Assembly (NCBI RefSeq): GCF_001905595.1
Contig: NZ_LIXI01000001.1
Coordinates: 496,001 to 560,000 of the forward strand
DNA length: 64,000 bases
Direction of reading: 5' to 3'
From: Streptomyces sp. CB00316
GTDB lineage: Bacteria; Actinomycetota; Actinomycetes; Streptomycetales; Streptomycetaceae
The notes beneath the pieces are model-generated. The model ran no database searches, was not told the origin of the DNA, and saw nothing but the letters and a program-made list of their open reading frames with translations. Of the stretch, positions 17,874-25,417 are shown piece by piece. Each line of letters opens with the position of its first letter. Within the stretch, counting starts at the first letter, position 1. Both the position numbers and the translations under genes were made by a program.

Positions 17874-19025
17874 ATGACAGGCCGCTCAGAACCGCCGAAC
17901 GGCGCGCCCGAGAACCCCGAGGGCGGCGAGGACGAGTACCGCTCTCTCGTCTTCGACGAATCGTTCATCCGAAGTGCCCGCATGCAGGAGTTCTCGGCCC
18001 AGGAGCGGATGGGCGAGCACGCCCGCGCCGTGCGGACGCTGCCGGAGCCGGTACCCCCGGCCGGCCATGGCTCCCGGGCCGCCATCGTGCTGGTCGTCCT
18101 CATCGCCCTGGCCTTCGTCACGGCCGTCTACATCGGCTTCCGCAACCCCTATCCGCAGCCCGTCACCCGGCGGGCCGAACCGCTGCGGACCACCGTGGTG
18201 CCGCTGGCCCCGCGCGGCTCCGTCCCCGCCGGATCACCCGAGCGGCTCTACCGGGCCGCCCCGGTCTCCGGCTTCCGGGTCGGCGCGGCGGGCATCAACT
18301 TCCCCTCCGTACGGCGCACGCAGAACTTCTCGGACAGCCAGATCACCACCGCCCTCGCCATCGTCAAGGACTACCTGGTGGAGTCCTCGCTCAACCCGGA
18401 CGTCCTCACCGGCCAGGTCCGCCGGCCCGTCGAGCAGCTGCTGGACCCGGACCAGCGGGGTCAGTTCGAACGGTCCATGAGCAGCCCCGCCGACGACGGG
18501 CTCCACGCCGCCACCGGCTGGCTGGTGCGCTTCGACCCGGCCCAGGTGGAACTCGCGGACACGCAGGCCCGGGTCCAGGGCACCCTCGCGTACGCGGAGG
18601 ACGGCGCGGGCACCCTGGAGGTCGTCTCGGACCACACCTTCACCTACGCCCTGCGTCCGGCCGCAGGACCCCGGAAGGAGGACGGCGCCTCGCTCTTCAC
18701 CGTCCGCCGCGAGCTGACCTTCCGCTTCGACCGGGAGGACCTGCGGCTGCACCGGCTGGAGCTGCGCACCGCCCTCGTACAGGCCGGGCCGCAGTCCTGC
18801 TCGTCCGGCGCGACGGGGACGCTGCGCCCGCTCCTGGCGGGTGAGCGGGCGGACGACCGGGGTCCCGCGGCCACCGACCCGTACGCTCCGGGCCGGCCCG
18901 GAGCGGCACTCTGCGGGACCCTGGCACCGCTGGGCGCCCCCGCAGCAGCCCCTACGCCTTTCGGGGCCCCTCCTCAGGCCCCTGTGGACCCTCGGTCCCT
19001 CCGGGAGTTCCGCCCCCGTCCGTAG
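17874..19025 (+). CDS. Membrane-anchored extracytoplasmic protein sharing the FDExFIR motif
   Basis: The 383-aa product starts at ATG 17874 with GGGAGA 6 nt upstream. Residues 1-68 are cytosolic and include SLVFDESFIRSA (about 25-36). One membrane segment follows (about 69-89, AAIVLVVLIALAFVTAVYIGF), then a ~230-residue outside domain (SGFRVGAAGINFPSVRRTQNFSDSQITTALAIV ... FTYALRPA) and a C-terminal low-complexity tail ending in EFRPRP. The outside domain is not recognised. Its last 74 bp overlap the 3' end of the convergent M48 gene. Context near the LCP ligase suggests an envelope role, which is inference. Confidence 0.75.
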   Translation: MTGRSEPPNGAPENPEGGEDEYRSLVFDESFIRSARMQEFSAQERMGEHARAVRTLPEPVPPAGHGSRAAIVLVVLIALAFVTAVYIGFRNPYPQPVTRRAEPLRTTVVPLAPRGSVPAGSPERLYRAAPVSGFRVGAAGINFPSVRRTQNFSDSQITTALAIVKDYLVESSLNPDVLTGQVRRPVEQLLDPDQRGQFERSMSSPADDGLHAATGWLVRFDPAQVELADTQARVQGTLAYAEDGAGTLEVVSDHTFTYALRPAAGPRKEDGASLFTVRRELTFRFDREDLRLHRLELRTALVQAGPQSCSSGATGTLRPLLAGERADDRGPAATDPYAPGRPGAALCGTLAPLGAPAAAPTPFGAPPQAPVDPRSLREFRPRP

Positions 19026-20079
19026 CGGTCGGGCCCGCACCACCCCTGGCGGCCCCGGCACCTCCGGTGAACCTGTCGCGCAGCTTCCCGCCCAGGTCCC
19101 CGGCGCCCCCGGCGATGTCACCGACCAGCTTCATCAGCGGGTCCTTGCTGGTGCGCACCGTGTCGGCGTAGTGCGAGGCCGAGTCCCGGAAGGAGTCCGA
19201 CACGGAGGCGTCCTTGTCCTCGTCGCGCCGGGGGTAGTGGCCGTCCATGATCCGCTGGAAGTCGCGGGTCTCCGACCACTTCTTCAGCTCGGCGGCCCGC
19301 ACCGTGGTGAAGGGGTGCGTCCGGGGCAGCACATTGAGGATCTTGAGGACCGAGTCCCGCAGGTCCCCGCCCTTCTCGTACTCGTCTGCCTGGGCGAGGA
19401 AGGCGTCCACGTTCATCTCGTGCAGGTGGTTGCCACCGGCGATCTTCATCAGCCCGCGCATCGAGGCCTGGATGTCCTGGCCCACGAGCAGCCCGGCCCG
19501 GTCGGCGGAGAGCTCCGACTTGCGGAACCACTCGCGCAGCGCCGTCACTATCGCCATGATCGCCATGTTGCCCAGCGGGATCCAGGCGACCTTCACGGCC
19601 AGGTTGGTCAGGAAGAGCAGTATCGTCCGGTACACCGAGTGACCGGAGAGCGCGTGGCCCACCTCGTGGCCCACCACCGCCCGCATCTCCTCCTCGTCGA
19701 GCAGCTCGACCAGGCCGGTGGTGACCACGATGATCGGCTCGTCCAGCCCGATACACATGGCGTTGGGCTGCGGGTCCTGCTTGACGTACATCGGCGGGAC
19801 CTTCTCCAGGTCCAGGATGTAACACGCGTCGCGCAGCATGTCGTTGAGGTGGGCGAACTGCGCTTCGCTCACCCGGACGGAGTCGGAGAGGAAGAGCAGC
19901 CGCAGGCTCCGCTCCGGGAGCAGCCCGCTGAGCGCCTTGAACACGGTGTCGAAACCGGTGAGCCGACGCAGGGCCACCAGGGCCGAGCGGTCCGCCGGGT
20001 GCTCGTAGGCCCGGGAGGAGATCCCGGGGAATCGCCTGCGTGCCCTGCTCGGCACGTTCTCGTGACTGCTGTCGGTCAT
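18952..20079 (-). CDS. M48-family zinc metalloprotease (HtpX/Ste24-like)
   Basis: The 375-aa product starts at ATG 20079 (MTDSSHENVPSRARRRFPG) with AGGGGG upstream; a GTG 45 bp earlier is less likely. The zinc motif is VVGHEVGHALSGH with downstream glutamate in FRKSELSADRAGLL. Two hydrophobic stretches flank the motif region (TILLFLTNLAVKVAWIPLG, MAIMAIVTAL). The C-terminal ~60 residues are Gly/Pro-rich. It probably does quality control of membrane proteins. It lies convergent to and overlapping the upstream plus-strand gene by 74 bp, and divergent from the small membrane protein at 20191. Confidence 0.88.
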   Translation of the reverse strand: MTDSSHENVPSRARRRFPGISSRAYEHPADRSALVALRRLTGFDTVFKALSGLLPERSLRLLFLSDSVRVSEAQFAHLNDMLRDACYILDLEKVPPMYVKQDPQPNAMCIGLDEPIIVVTTGLVELLDEEEMRAVVGHEVGHALSGHSVYRTILLFLTNLAVKVAWIPLGNMAIMAIVTALREWFRKSELSADRAGLLVGQDIQASMRGLMKIAGGNHLHEMNVDAFLAQADEYEKGGDLRDSVLKILNVLPRTHPFTTVRAAELKKWSETRDFQRIMDGHYPRRDEDKDASVSDSFRDSASHYADTVRTSKDPLMKLVGDIAGGAGDLGGKLRDRFTGGAGAARGGAGPTATDGGGTPGGTEGPQGPEEGPRKA

Positions 20080-20190
20080 GGGTGGCCCCCTGTTCGTACG
20101 AGACGTCGCTCGTCCCCCGGACAAAAGCCAGCGTATGCGCTGGCGCTACGGTGTGCGGGGGGCTGTGGATAACTGTGAGGAGCGCCCGAA

Positions 20191-20343
20191 ATGCCGCACA
20201 CCGCCGTACTGCTCGCCGCCGCGTCCAGTGAGCAGGGACCGGGGGCCACCCTTCGGATCGTGCTGCTGGCCTCGATCGTCGGAGCGGTGCTGCTCGCCTG
20301 GTTCCTGCTGCGTGGTTACCGCGACAACGATGACAACGACTGA
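20191..20343 (+). CDS. 50-aa single-pass mini membrane protein
   Basis: ATG 20191 lies 8 nt after a GAGGAG SD (in GTGAGGAGCGCCCGAA). The 50-aa product has a short N-terminus, one membrane segment (about 22-41, [20 protein letters not shown]) and a charged tail ending DNDDND. Third positions are almost all G or C, supporting real coding. It sits in the divergent gap after the M48 gene and ahead of a second mini protein and nadD. The function is unknown. Confidence 0.72.
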   Translation: MPHTAVLLAAASSEQGPGATLRIVLLASIVGAVLLAWFLLRGYRDNDDND

Positions 20344-20427
20344 GTCGGCGTGAGCGTGCCCAGGGTGCCCGCATACGATGTGCCCGACGTCTTGCTTCCG
20401 ACTCACGATCGATAGGTCCTGCCGAAG

Positions 20428-20589
20428 ATGAGCCTCACGAGCACCGCACACGAGCTGGTCACCCTCGCCTCCGGAGGCGAGGGCGGCGGCAACCACGAAA
20501 GCCTCAGCCCTTACCTCGTCGGAGGCCTGGCCTTCCTCGCGCTGATGTTCCTGCTGTGGATCACCACCCGCTTCAACCGCGACCGCTGA
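20428..20589 (+). CDS. 53-aa single-pass mini membrane protein
   Basis: ATG 20428 opens a 53-aa frame: Gly-rich N-terminus ([16 protein letters not shown]), one membrane segment (about 30-46, [17 protein letters not shown]) and a basic end TRFNRDR. Third positions are G/C-rich. A TAGGTCCTGCCGAAG stretch upstream offers only a weak SD. nadD starts 38 bp after its stop. It resembles the short membrane proteins that streptomycetes encode before nadD. The function is unknown; it could be a regulator or stabiliser of a membrane complex. Confidence 0.7.
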   Translation: MSLTSTAHELVTLASGGEGGGNHESLSPYLVGGLAFLALMFLLWITTRFNRDR

Positions 20590-20613
20590 GTCAGAGGCGT
20601 ACAGCTGTGCCAG

Positions 20614-20619
20614 TAGGCT
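20614..20619 (+). promoter_or_regulatory. Candidate -10 box for nadD (leaderless)
   Basis: TAGGCT ends 8 nt before the nadD ATG, and there is no SD. Confidence 0.42.
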
Positions 20620-20627
20620 CTGCACGC

Positions 20628-21245
20628 ATGGGAGAGCAGGAAGTGCCTACCGGCCCTGAGAAGCGCCGGATCGGCGTCATGGGCGGGACGTTCGACCCGA
20701 TCCATCATGGACACCTGGTGGCGGCCAGTGAAGTGGCCGCCCAGTTCCATCTCGACGAGGTCGTGTTCGTCCCGACCGGGCAGCCGTGGCAGAAGAGCCA
20801 CAAGACGGTCTCCCCGGCCGAGGACCGCTACCTGATGACGGTCATCGCCACCGCGTCCAACCCGCAGTTCTCGGTCAGCCGCAGTGACATCGACCGTGGC
20901 GGACCGACGTACACCATCGATACGCTGCGGGACCTGCGCGAGGTCCACGGCGACGCGGACCTCTTCTTCATCACCGGCGCCGACGCGCTCTCCCAGATCC
21001 TCACCTGGCGCGACGCGGAGGAGCTGTTCTCGCTCTCCCACTTCATCGGTGTGACCCGGCCGGGTCACGTGCTCACGGACGACGGACTCCCCGAGGGCGG
21101 CGTCTCCCTCGTGGAGGTGCCCGCGCTGGCGATCTCGTCCACGGACTGCCGTGAGAGGGTCGCGCAGGGGGAGCCGGTCTGGTACCTGGTGCCGGACGGT
21201 GTGGTCCGCTACATCGACAAGCGCCAGCTGTACCGCGGCGACTGA
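20628..21245 (+). CDS. nadD: Nicotinate-nucleotide adenylyltransferase
   Basis: The 205-aa product starts at ATG 20628 ([20 protein letters not shown]). It has the nucleotidyltransferase signature [15 protein letters not shown] and the C-terminal ISSTDCRER (ISSTxxR) motif. It converts nicotinate mononucleotide to deamido-NAD in NAD synthesis. No SD is seen, and TAGGCT lies 8 nt upstream. It is followed after 19 bp by the LCP gene and then rsfS, the common nadD-LCP-rsfS order of actinomycetes. Confidence 0.95.
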   Translation: MGEQEVPTGPEKRRIGVMGGTFDPIHHGHLVAASEVAAQFHLDEVVFVPTGQPWQKSHKTVSPAEDRYLMTVIATASNPQFSVSRSDIDRGGPTYTIDTLRDLREVHGDADLFFITGADALSQILTWRDAEELFSLSHFIGVTRPGHVLTDDGLPEGGVSLVEVPALAISSTDCRERVAQGEPVWYLVPDGVVRYIDKRQLYRGD

Positions 21246-21264
21246 GCCACGGAGAGGGGCACCG

Positions 21265-23049
21265 GTGAACGACCGACAGAACCCGTACGACCACGACCCG
21301 TACTACCAGCAGCCGCAGATCATCGGCTACGACGAGTACGGGCAGCCGGTGTACCAGCAGCAGGGGCAACAGCAGGACGGACAGCAGTACGACTCCTACG
21401 GCGCTCAGCAGGGCCAGGGGCAGAGTCAGGGGCAGGTCCCCGACGCGGGGTACGGATACGACCCGTACGGCCAGTCCCAGCAGCCCCAGGGCCAGCCCTA
21501 CGACCCCTACGCGGGGCAGCAGCAGGACCAGGGTGGCCAGGGATACGGCCAGAGCCAGGGGCAGGGCCCCGGGCAGGGCTACGGCTACGGGGGCTACACC
21601 GACTACGGCTACGCCACCGGGCAGCAGCCCGCCGCCGTCGACACCGGCCGGTGGAACCTCCCGCAGCAGGCAGCCGCCCCCGCACCGGAGCAGGCACCGC
21701 AGCCGGCCGCGCGGCCCGGGCGTGAGCAGGCCCCCGAGCCGGAGCCGGTGACCGAGGTGGACCCCGCCGTCCCCGGACAGCGCGGCCCCGCGCCGGACTA
21801 CCGCACCGAACAGTTCTCGTTCATCGAGGAGCCCGACGAGGACTCCGAAGACGTCATCGACTGGCTGAAGTTCACCGAGAGCCGCAGCGAGCGGCGCGAG
21901 GAAGCGCGGCGCAAGGGCCGCAACCGGATGATCGCCCTCATCGTCGTCGCCGTGCTCGTGGTCGTCGGCGGCGTCGGGTACCTCTGGTCCGCCGACATGC
22001 TCCCCGGCCTCTCCGGCCCGGAGGAGAAGAAGTCCGTCGCCGTAGGCGCGCAGCAGCGCGACGTGATCGTGGTGCACCTGCACAACACCAAGAAGGGCGG
22101 CACGTCGACCGCACTGCTCGTCGACAACGCCACCACCAAGCAGGGCACCACCGTCCTGCTGCCGAACACCCTCGCCGTCGCCGGTGACGACGGGGCCACC
22201 ACCACACTGGGCAAGTCCGTCGACGACGACGGCAGGACCGGCACCAGGGAGTCGATCGAGACCCTCCTGGGTACCAAGATCAGCGGCACCTGGCGGCTGG
22301 ACACCCCGTACCTGGAGATCCTCGTCGAGCAGGTCGGCAACATCGAGATGGACACCGACATCGATGTGCCCGACGCCAAGAAGGGTGCCGCGCCCCTGGT
22401 GAAGAAGGGGGAGGCGCAGACGCTCAGCGGCCCGATGGCCGTCGCGTACGCCACCTACCTCGCACCCGGGGAGGCCGAGGCCAAGCAGCTGACCCGGTTC
22501 GGGGAGGTCATGCGCGCGGTGCTGCGCAAGATCTCGGAGGACCCCAAGGCCGCGACCGTGACCGTGGAGACACTGGCGCAGGTCCTGGATCCGTCGCTGC
22601 CCGAGAAGGACCTCGGAGCCTCGCTGGCCAAGCTGGCCTCGCGGGCCAAGGTCGGCGACTACAAGACGGCGATGCTGCCGGTCCAGGACGACGGTACCCT
22701 CACCGACGCGGCCACCCGCAGCGTCGTCAAGGACATCCTCGGCGGCGCGGTGAAGGCTCCCGAGGAGGGCGCGCCCCTGCGGGTCGCCGTCCGCAACGCC
22801 ACCGGGGACACCCGCGCCGGGGAATCCGCCCGGATCGTACTGGTCAACGGCGGTTACGCCTTCGTGGACAGCGGCAAGGCCGAGACCGAGGCCGAGTCCG
22901 TGGTGCTGTACCGCAGCGCCGGGGACAAGGAGAAGGCCACGGAGGTCGCCAAGACCCTCGGGCTGCCCGCCGGGGCCGTGAAGAAGGGCGAACCGGCCGC
23001 GAACGCGGACGTGTCCGCCGTGCTGGGGCAGGACTACAAGACCGAGTAA
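21265..23049 (+). CDS. LCP-family (LytR-CpsA-Psr) cell-wall polymer ligase, divergent, with Q/G/Y-rich tail
   Basis: The 594-aa product starts at GTG 21265 with GGAGAGGGG upstream. Residues 1-135 are a cytosolic low-complexity region rich in Gln, Gly, Tyr and Pro (QQQGQQQDGQQYDSY). An acidic/basic linker and one membrane segment (about 221-240) follow. The outside part holds an LCP-like domain (about 262-460) and a LytR_C domain (about 500-594, LRVAVRNATG). The usual LCP S-x-P-R-D motif reads LLPNTLA here (about 296-302). From memory, S. coelicolor SCO2578 (PdtA) at the equivalent position is reported as a polydiglycosylphosphate transferase. It likely attaches wall glycopolymer to peptidoglycan. 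Confidence 0.85.
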   Translation: MNDRQNPYDHDPYYQQPQIIGYDEYGQPVYQQQGQQQDGQQYDSYGAQQGQGQSQGQVPDAGYGYDPYGQSQQPQGQPYDPYAGQQQDQGGQGYGQSQGQGPGQGYGYGGYTDYGYATGQQPAAVDTGRWNLPQQAAAPAPEQAPQPAARPGREQAPEPEPVTEVDPAVPGQRGPAPDYRTEQFSFIEEPDEDSEDVIDWLKFTESRSERREEARRKGRNRMIALIVVAVLVVVGGVGYLWSADMLPGLSGPEEKKSVAVGAQQRDVIVVHLHNTKKGGTSTALLVDNATTKQGTTVLLPNTLAVAGDDGATTTLGKSVDDDGRTGTRESIETLLGTKISGTWRLDTPYLEILVEQVGNIEMDTDIDVPDAKKGAAPLVKKGEAQTLSGPMAVAYATYLAPGEAEAKQLTRFGEVMRAVLRKISEDPKAATVTVETLAQVLDPSLPEKDLGASLAKLASRAKVGDYKTAMLPVQDDGTLTDAATRSVVKDILGGAVKAPEEGAPLRVAVRNATGDTRAGESARIVLVNGGYAFVDSGKAETEAESVVLYRSAGDKEKATEVAKTLGLPAGAVKKGEPAANADVSAVLGQDYKTE

Positions 23050-23067
23050 TCGCCGGCGGGAAGGGTT

Positions 23068-23111
23068 GTCGGCGGTCCGTGAGACCCTAGAGGTTGCATC
23101 CGACCGCCGAC
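23068..23111 (+). repeat. 10-bp inverted repeat between the LCP gene and rsfS
   Basis: GTCGGCGGTC (23068-23077) pairs perfectly with GACCGCCGAC (23102-23111) across 24 nt. It ends 12 nt before the rsfS start, so it could act as an operator, attenuator or weak terminator. Confidence 0.5.
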
Positions 23112-23123
23112 GAAAGCCTGCAT

Positions 23124-23555
23124 GTGACCGCCACGGACCGCTCCATCGAGCTCATCAACGCCGCCGCTCAGGCGGCCGCCGACCGGCTCGCGCACGACAT
23201 CATCGCCTACGACGTCAGCGATGTGCTGTCGATCACCGACGCCTTCCTGCTGGCCTCGGCTCCCAACGACCGCCAGGTCAAGTCGATCGTCGACGAGATC
23301 GAGGAGCAGCTCCAGAAGCAGCTCGGCGTCAAGCCGGTGCGCCGTGAGGGCGACCGCGACGCCCGCTGGATCCTCCTCGACTACGTCGACATCGTCATCC
23401 ACGTCCAGCACAGCGAGGAGCGCGTCTTCTACGCGCTGGAGCGCCTGTGGAAGGACTGCCCGGAGATCGCCCTCCCCGAGGACGCGATCAAGACCCGCGG
23501 CAAGGCCGAGGAGCACGCACAGCTCAGCGGCAGCACGGAAGGTGACCAGAACTGA
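23124..23555 (+). CDS. rsfS: Ribosome silencing factor RsfS
   Basis: The 143-aa product starts at GTG 23124 (VTATDRSIELINAAAQAAAD), with GAAAG as a modest SD. The RsfS/Iojap core is clear: DIIAYDVSDVLSITDAFLLA, EGDRDARWILLDYVDIVIHV and ERVFYALERLWKDCPEI. It binds L14 and blocks subunit joining when nutrients are short. The stop codon overlaps a CTG that starts the next gene (CTGA, 4-nt overlap), with an SD inside the end of rsfS, so the two are likely translationally coupled. Confidence 0.94.
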   Translation: MTATDRSIELINAAAQAAADRLAHDIIAYDVSDVLSITDAFLLASAPNDRQVKSIVDEIEEQLQKQLGVKPVRREGDRDARWILLDYVDIVIHVQHSEERVFYALERLWKDCPEIALPEDAIKTRGKAEEHAQLSGSTEGDQN

Positions 23556-24205
23556 ACGGCAGCCGCAGCGGCAGGGGCCGCAGAATCGTCCTCTGGCGTC
23601 ATGGCCAGACCGCGTGGAACCTGGAGCGGCGCTTCCAGGGCTCCACGGACATCGAGCTCACCGAGGAGGGCGTCGGGCAGGCCCGCAGGGCCGCCCGGCT
23701 GCTCGCCTCGCTGAAGCCCGACGCCGTCGTCGCCTCCGACCTCCGGCGGGCGGCGGCCACGGCTGCCGAGCTCGCCGCCGTCACCGGTCACACCGTGGCC
23801 CACGACGCCGCACTCCGTGAGACGTACGCGGGTGCCTGGCAGGGCCTGACGCACGGAGAGATCGTCGAGCGGTACGGCGAGCAGTACGCGGCGTGGAAGC
23901 GCGGCGAGCCGGTGCGCAGGGGTGGCGGCGAGCTGGAGACCGAGGTCGCCGACCGGGCCGCACCGGTCGTCCTGGAGCACGCCGAGAAGCTGCCCGTCGA
24001 CGGCACGCTCGTCGTGGTCAGCCACGGCGGCACGATCAGGACGACGATCGGCCGTCTCCTCGGCCTGGAGGCGCACCACTGGGAAGGGCTCGGCGGGCTG
24101 ACCAACTGCTGCTGGTCCGTCCTGGGCGAGGGCGCGCGCGGCTGGCGCCTGCTGGAGCACAACGCCGGCACGCTGCCGGAACCGGTGCTCGGCGACGACG
24201 ACTAG
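23552..24205 (+). CDS. Histidine phosphatase (phosphoglycerate mutase family), CTG start
   Basis: The 217-aa product carries the catalytic RHG motif at VLWRHGQTAWNLERRFQGSTDIEL (about residues 14-37) and the second His in VVVSHGGTIRTTI. Upstream of the RHG motif the frame contains no ATG, GTG or TTG before an in-frame stop at 23543. The only start is CTG 23552, overlapping the rsfS TGA as CTGA. GGAAGG at 23537-23542 is a perfectly spaced SD (9 nt). The next conventional start (GTG 23795) would delete the catalytic motif. Small-molecule phosphatases of this family act on phosphosugars or nucleotides; the substrate is unknown. Confidence 0.88.
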   Translation: MNGSRSGRGRRIVLWRHGQTAWNLERRFQGSTDIELTEEGVGQARRAARLLASLKPDAVVASDLRRAAATAAELAAVTGHTVAHDAALRETYAGAWQGLTHGEIVERYGEQYAAWKRGEPVRRGGGELETEVADRAAPVVLEHAEKLPVDGTLVVVSHGGTIRTTIGRLLGLEAHHWEGLGGLTNCCWSVLGEGARGWRLLEHNAGTLPEPVLGDDD

Positions 24206-24266
24206 GGCCTCCCGGACCCTGTTCGCGGGCCGTGGCAGGGCCGTCCCCGGGCGGCCGCGGCCGGAT

Positions 24267-24296
24267 TTCACTTTCCGGCAGGTCGCAGGCTAAAGT
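24267..24296 (+). promoter_or_regulatory. Promoter of first tRNA-Ala (TTCACT-N18-TAAAGT)
   Basis: The -35-like TTCACT (24267-24272), 18-bp spacer and -10 TAAAGT (24291-24296) place the transcription start ~40 nt before the mature tRNA. Confidence 0.55.
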
Positions 24297-24342
24297 TCTT
24301 CTTGTTCGCAGCGCGGAAACGCAGGGAAACACAGCGAACAGC

Positions 24343-24415
24343 GGGGCTATAGCTCAGTTGGTAGAGCGCCTGCATGGCATGCAGGAGGTCAGGAGTTCAA
24401 TTCTCCTTAGCTCCA
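24343..24415 (+). tRNA. tRNA-Ala (GGC), copy 1
   Basis: The 73-nt gene has a full cloverleaf: acceptor GGGGCTA pairing with TAGCTCC (one G-T), D-arm AGCTCAGTTGGTAGAGC, anticodon stem CCTGC/GCAGG with loop ATGGCAT (anticodon GGC) and T-arm AGGAGTTCAATTCTCCT. The discriminator is A and CCA is not encoded. It is identical to the copy at 25418-25490. Confidence 0.97.
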
Positions 24416-24430
24416 CTCAAGACAGGTGAA

Positions 24431-24478
24431 GCCGGGCAGTTCATGATCTTCCTCGATGAGGATCACGAACCGCCCGGC
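24431..24478. terminator. Long hairpin after tRNA-Ala copy 1
   Basis: Arms starting GCCGGGC and ending GCCCGGC pair over ~18 bp with two A-C mismatches on the plus-strand RNA (wobbles on the minus strand). TTTCCT follows. It is likely the tRNA terminator. Confidence 0.75.
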
Positions 24479-24843
24479 TTTCCTCGTTCTCCTGTCCGGA
24501 TGTCGCGACCATGAGAACCGGGCGACTGCGATTCAGCCCTCCGCGTCGACTCGCGCCGGGGGCGTCTTCGGGGAGGCGTAGCGCGCTCGCGTCTCCTCGC
24601 CCGCCGCCGGGGATCGGCCGCAGGGAGCGGCCCTTGAGTGCGTTGTGGGTCTGGGCGGAGTCCCATGTCGAGGATGTTCTCGACGCACCGGACCGGTACG
24701 ACGCCGCTGTCGACGACCGGACCCCCTCGCGCCCTGAGAGCGCGAACCTTCCTCGGGAGGCGGCGAGCGGGCTGACCCCCTTGCGGGGCCATGGCAGAAT
24801 CGGAGCGCCGGAGGGGGCGACGGACCGATCGGGAGGGAGCGCG
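24479..24843. other. 365-bp gap without a supported gene
   Basis: One plus-strand frame (in phase with the zinc-ribbon gene) and a minus-strand frame are open here, but neither shows the strong G/C third-position bias of real genes in this window and neither product is recognised. Possibly decayed sequence, plus the upstream region of the zinc-ribbon pair. Confidence 0.5.
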
Positions 24844-25032
24844 ATGCCTGCGAGTCGCGAACACGTCCCCGACCTGCCCCTTGCCGCAGACCCGTGCCCC
24901 GGCCCCGTAACGTCCGAAGATCGATCCCGGCTCGGCTGTCCGTCCTGCGGTTCGTCCCACGTGGCCCAAGTGCTGGGCGACAACGGAGGGGTCTCCTACG
25001 TGTGCACGGCCTGCGGCCACAGCTGGAGCTGA
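24844..25032 (+). CDS. Small zinc-ribbon protein, 62 aa
   Basis: ATG 24844 follows a strong SD (CGGGAGGGAG). The 62-aa product has a Pro/Ala/Asp-rich N-terminus and a C-terminal zinc ribbon: LGCPSCGSSHVAQVLG and YVCTACGHSWS (two CxxC pairs ~20 residues apart). This resembles single-ribbon domains that bind nucleic acid or basal machinery. The next gene begins 3 bp after its stop and also encodes a CxxC protein, so they form an operon. The function is unknown. Confidence 0.8.
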   Translation: MPASREHVPDLPLAADPCPGPVTSEDRSRLGCPSCGSSHVAQVLGDNGGVSYVCTACGHSWS

Positions 25033-25035
25033 CTG

Positions 25036-25269
25036 ATGGGTGCACACAGGCGTAAGTGCGACTGGTGCGGCAGCGGTACGCCCATTGTCAGGGACATGGA
25101 TCCGATCAACCCGGAATACCAGTACTGGTGCGAGGAATGCGCCCGGGCGCTGATCATAAAAGGCGACCCCATCGAGACCTACCGGGAGCTGGAGGGGGAG
25201 CCGATCTACGGGCGGCTGCTGGAGGAGCACTGCACCCTCAAGCGCTTCTACTCCTTCGCCACGGCATGA
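25036..25269 (+). CDS. Small CxxC protein, 77 aa
   Basis: ATG 25036 lies 3 bp after the previous stop with GGAG 8 nt upstream. The 77-aa product has two zinc-knuckle pairs, KCDWCGSG near the N-terminus and YWCEECARALIIKGDP in the middle. A helical end with a further Cys (EEHCTLKRFYSFATA) follows. It is probably a structural zinc protein. No catalytic motif is seen. Pairing with the 62-aa zinc ribbon suggests joint function. Confidence 0.8.
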   Translation: MGAHRRKCDWCGSGTPIVRDMDPINPEYQYWCEECARALIIKGDPIETYRELEGEPIYGRLLEEHCTLKRFYSFATA

Positions 25270-25347
25270 TCCTCCGGGCCTCTGACCTGCGGCTGACGGT
25301 TCAACCTCTGGAGCAATTCGGGCATATGTGTGCGTATCGGAAACGAT

Positions 25348-25376
25348 TTGGTGAAGCACCGGGGGGACCGTGTAAT
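25348..25376 (+). promoter_or_regulatory. Promoter of second tRNA-Ala (TTGGTG-N17-TGTAAT)
   Basis: The -35 TTGGTG (25348-25353) and -10 TGTAAT (25371-25376) with 17-bp spacing are close to consensus. The transcription start is expected ~35 nt before the mature tRNA. Confidence 0.65.
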
Positions 25377-25417
25377 GTTCTCGATGTCGCCAAGGGAGAC
25401 CAGGCGGCAAACAGCAA

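Noticed and set aside
21265..21700. Q/G/Y-rich repeats as a transposon or CRISPR-like repeat
   Set aside because: The repeats are irregular, in frame and part of a well-supported LCP gene.
24511..24843. N-terminal extension of the 62-aa zinc-ribbon protein to 173 aa
   Set aside because: The upstream part lacks G/C third-position bias, has no SD at its ATG, and a strong SD sits directly before ATG 24844.
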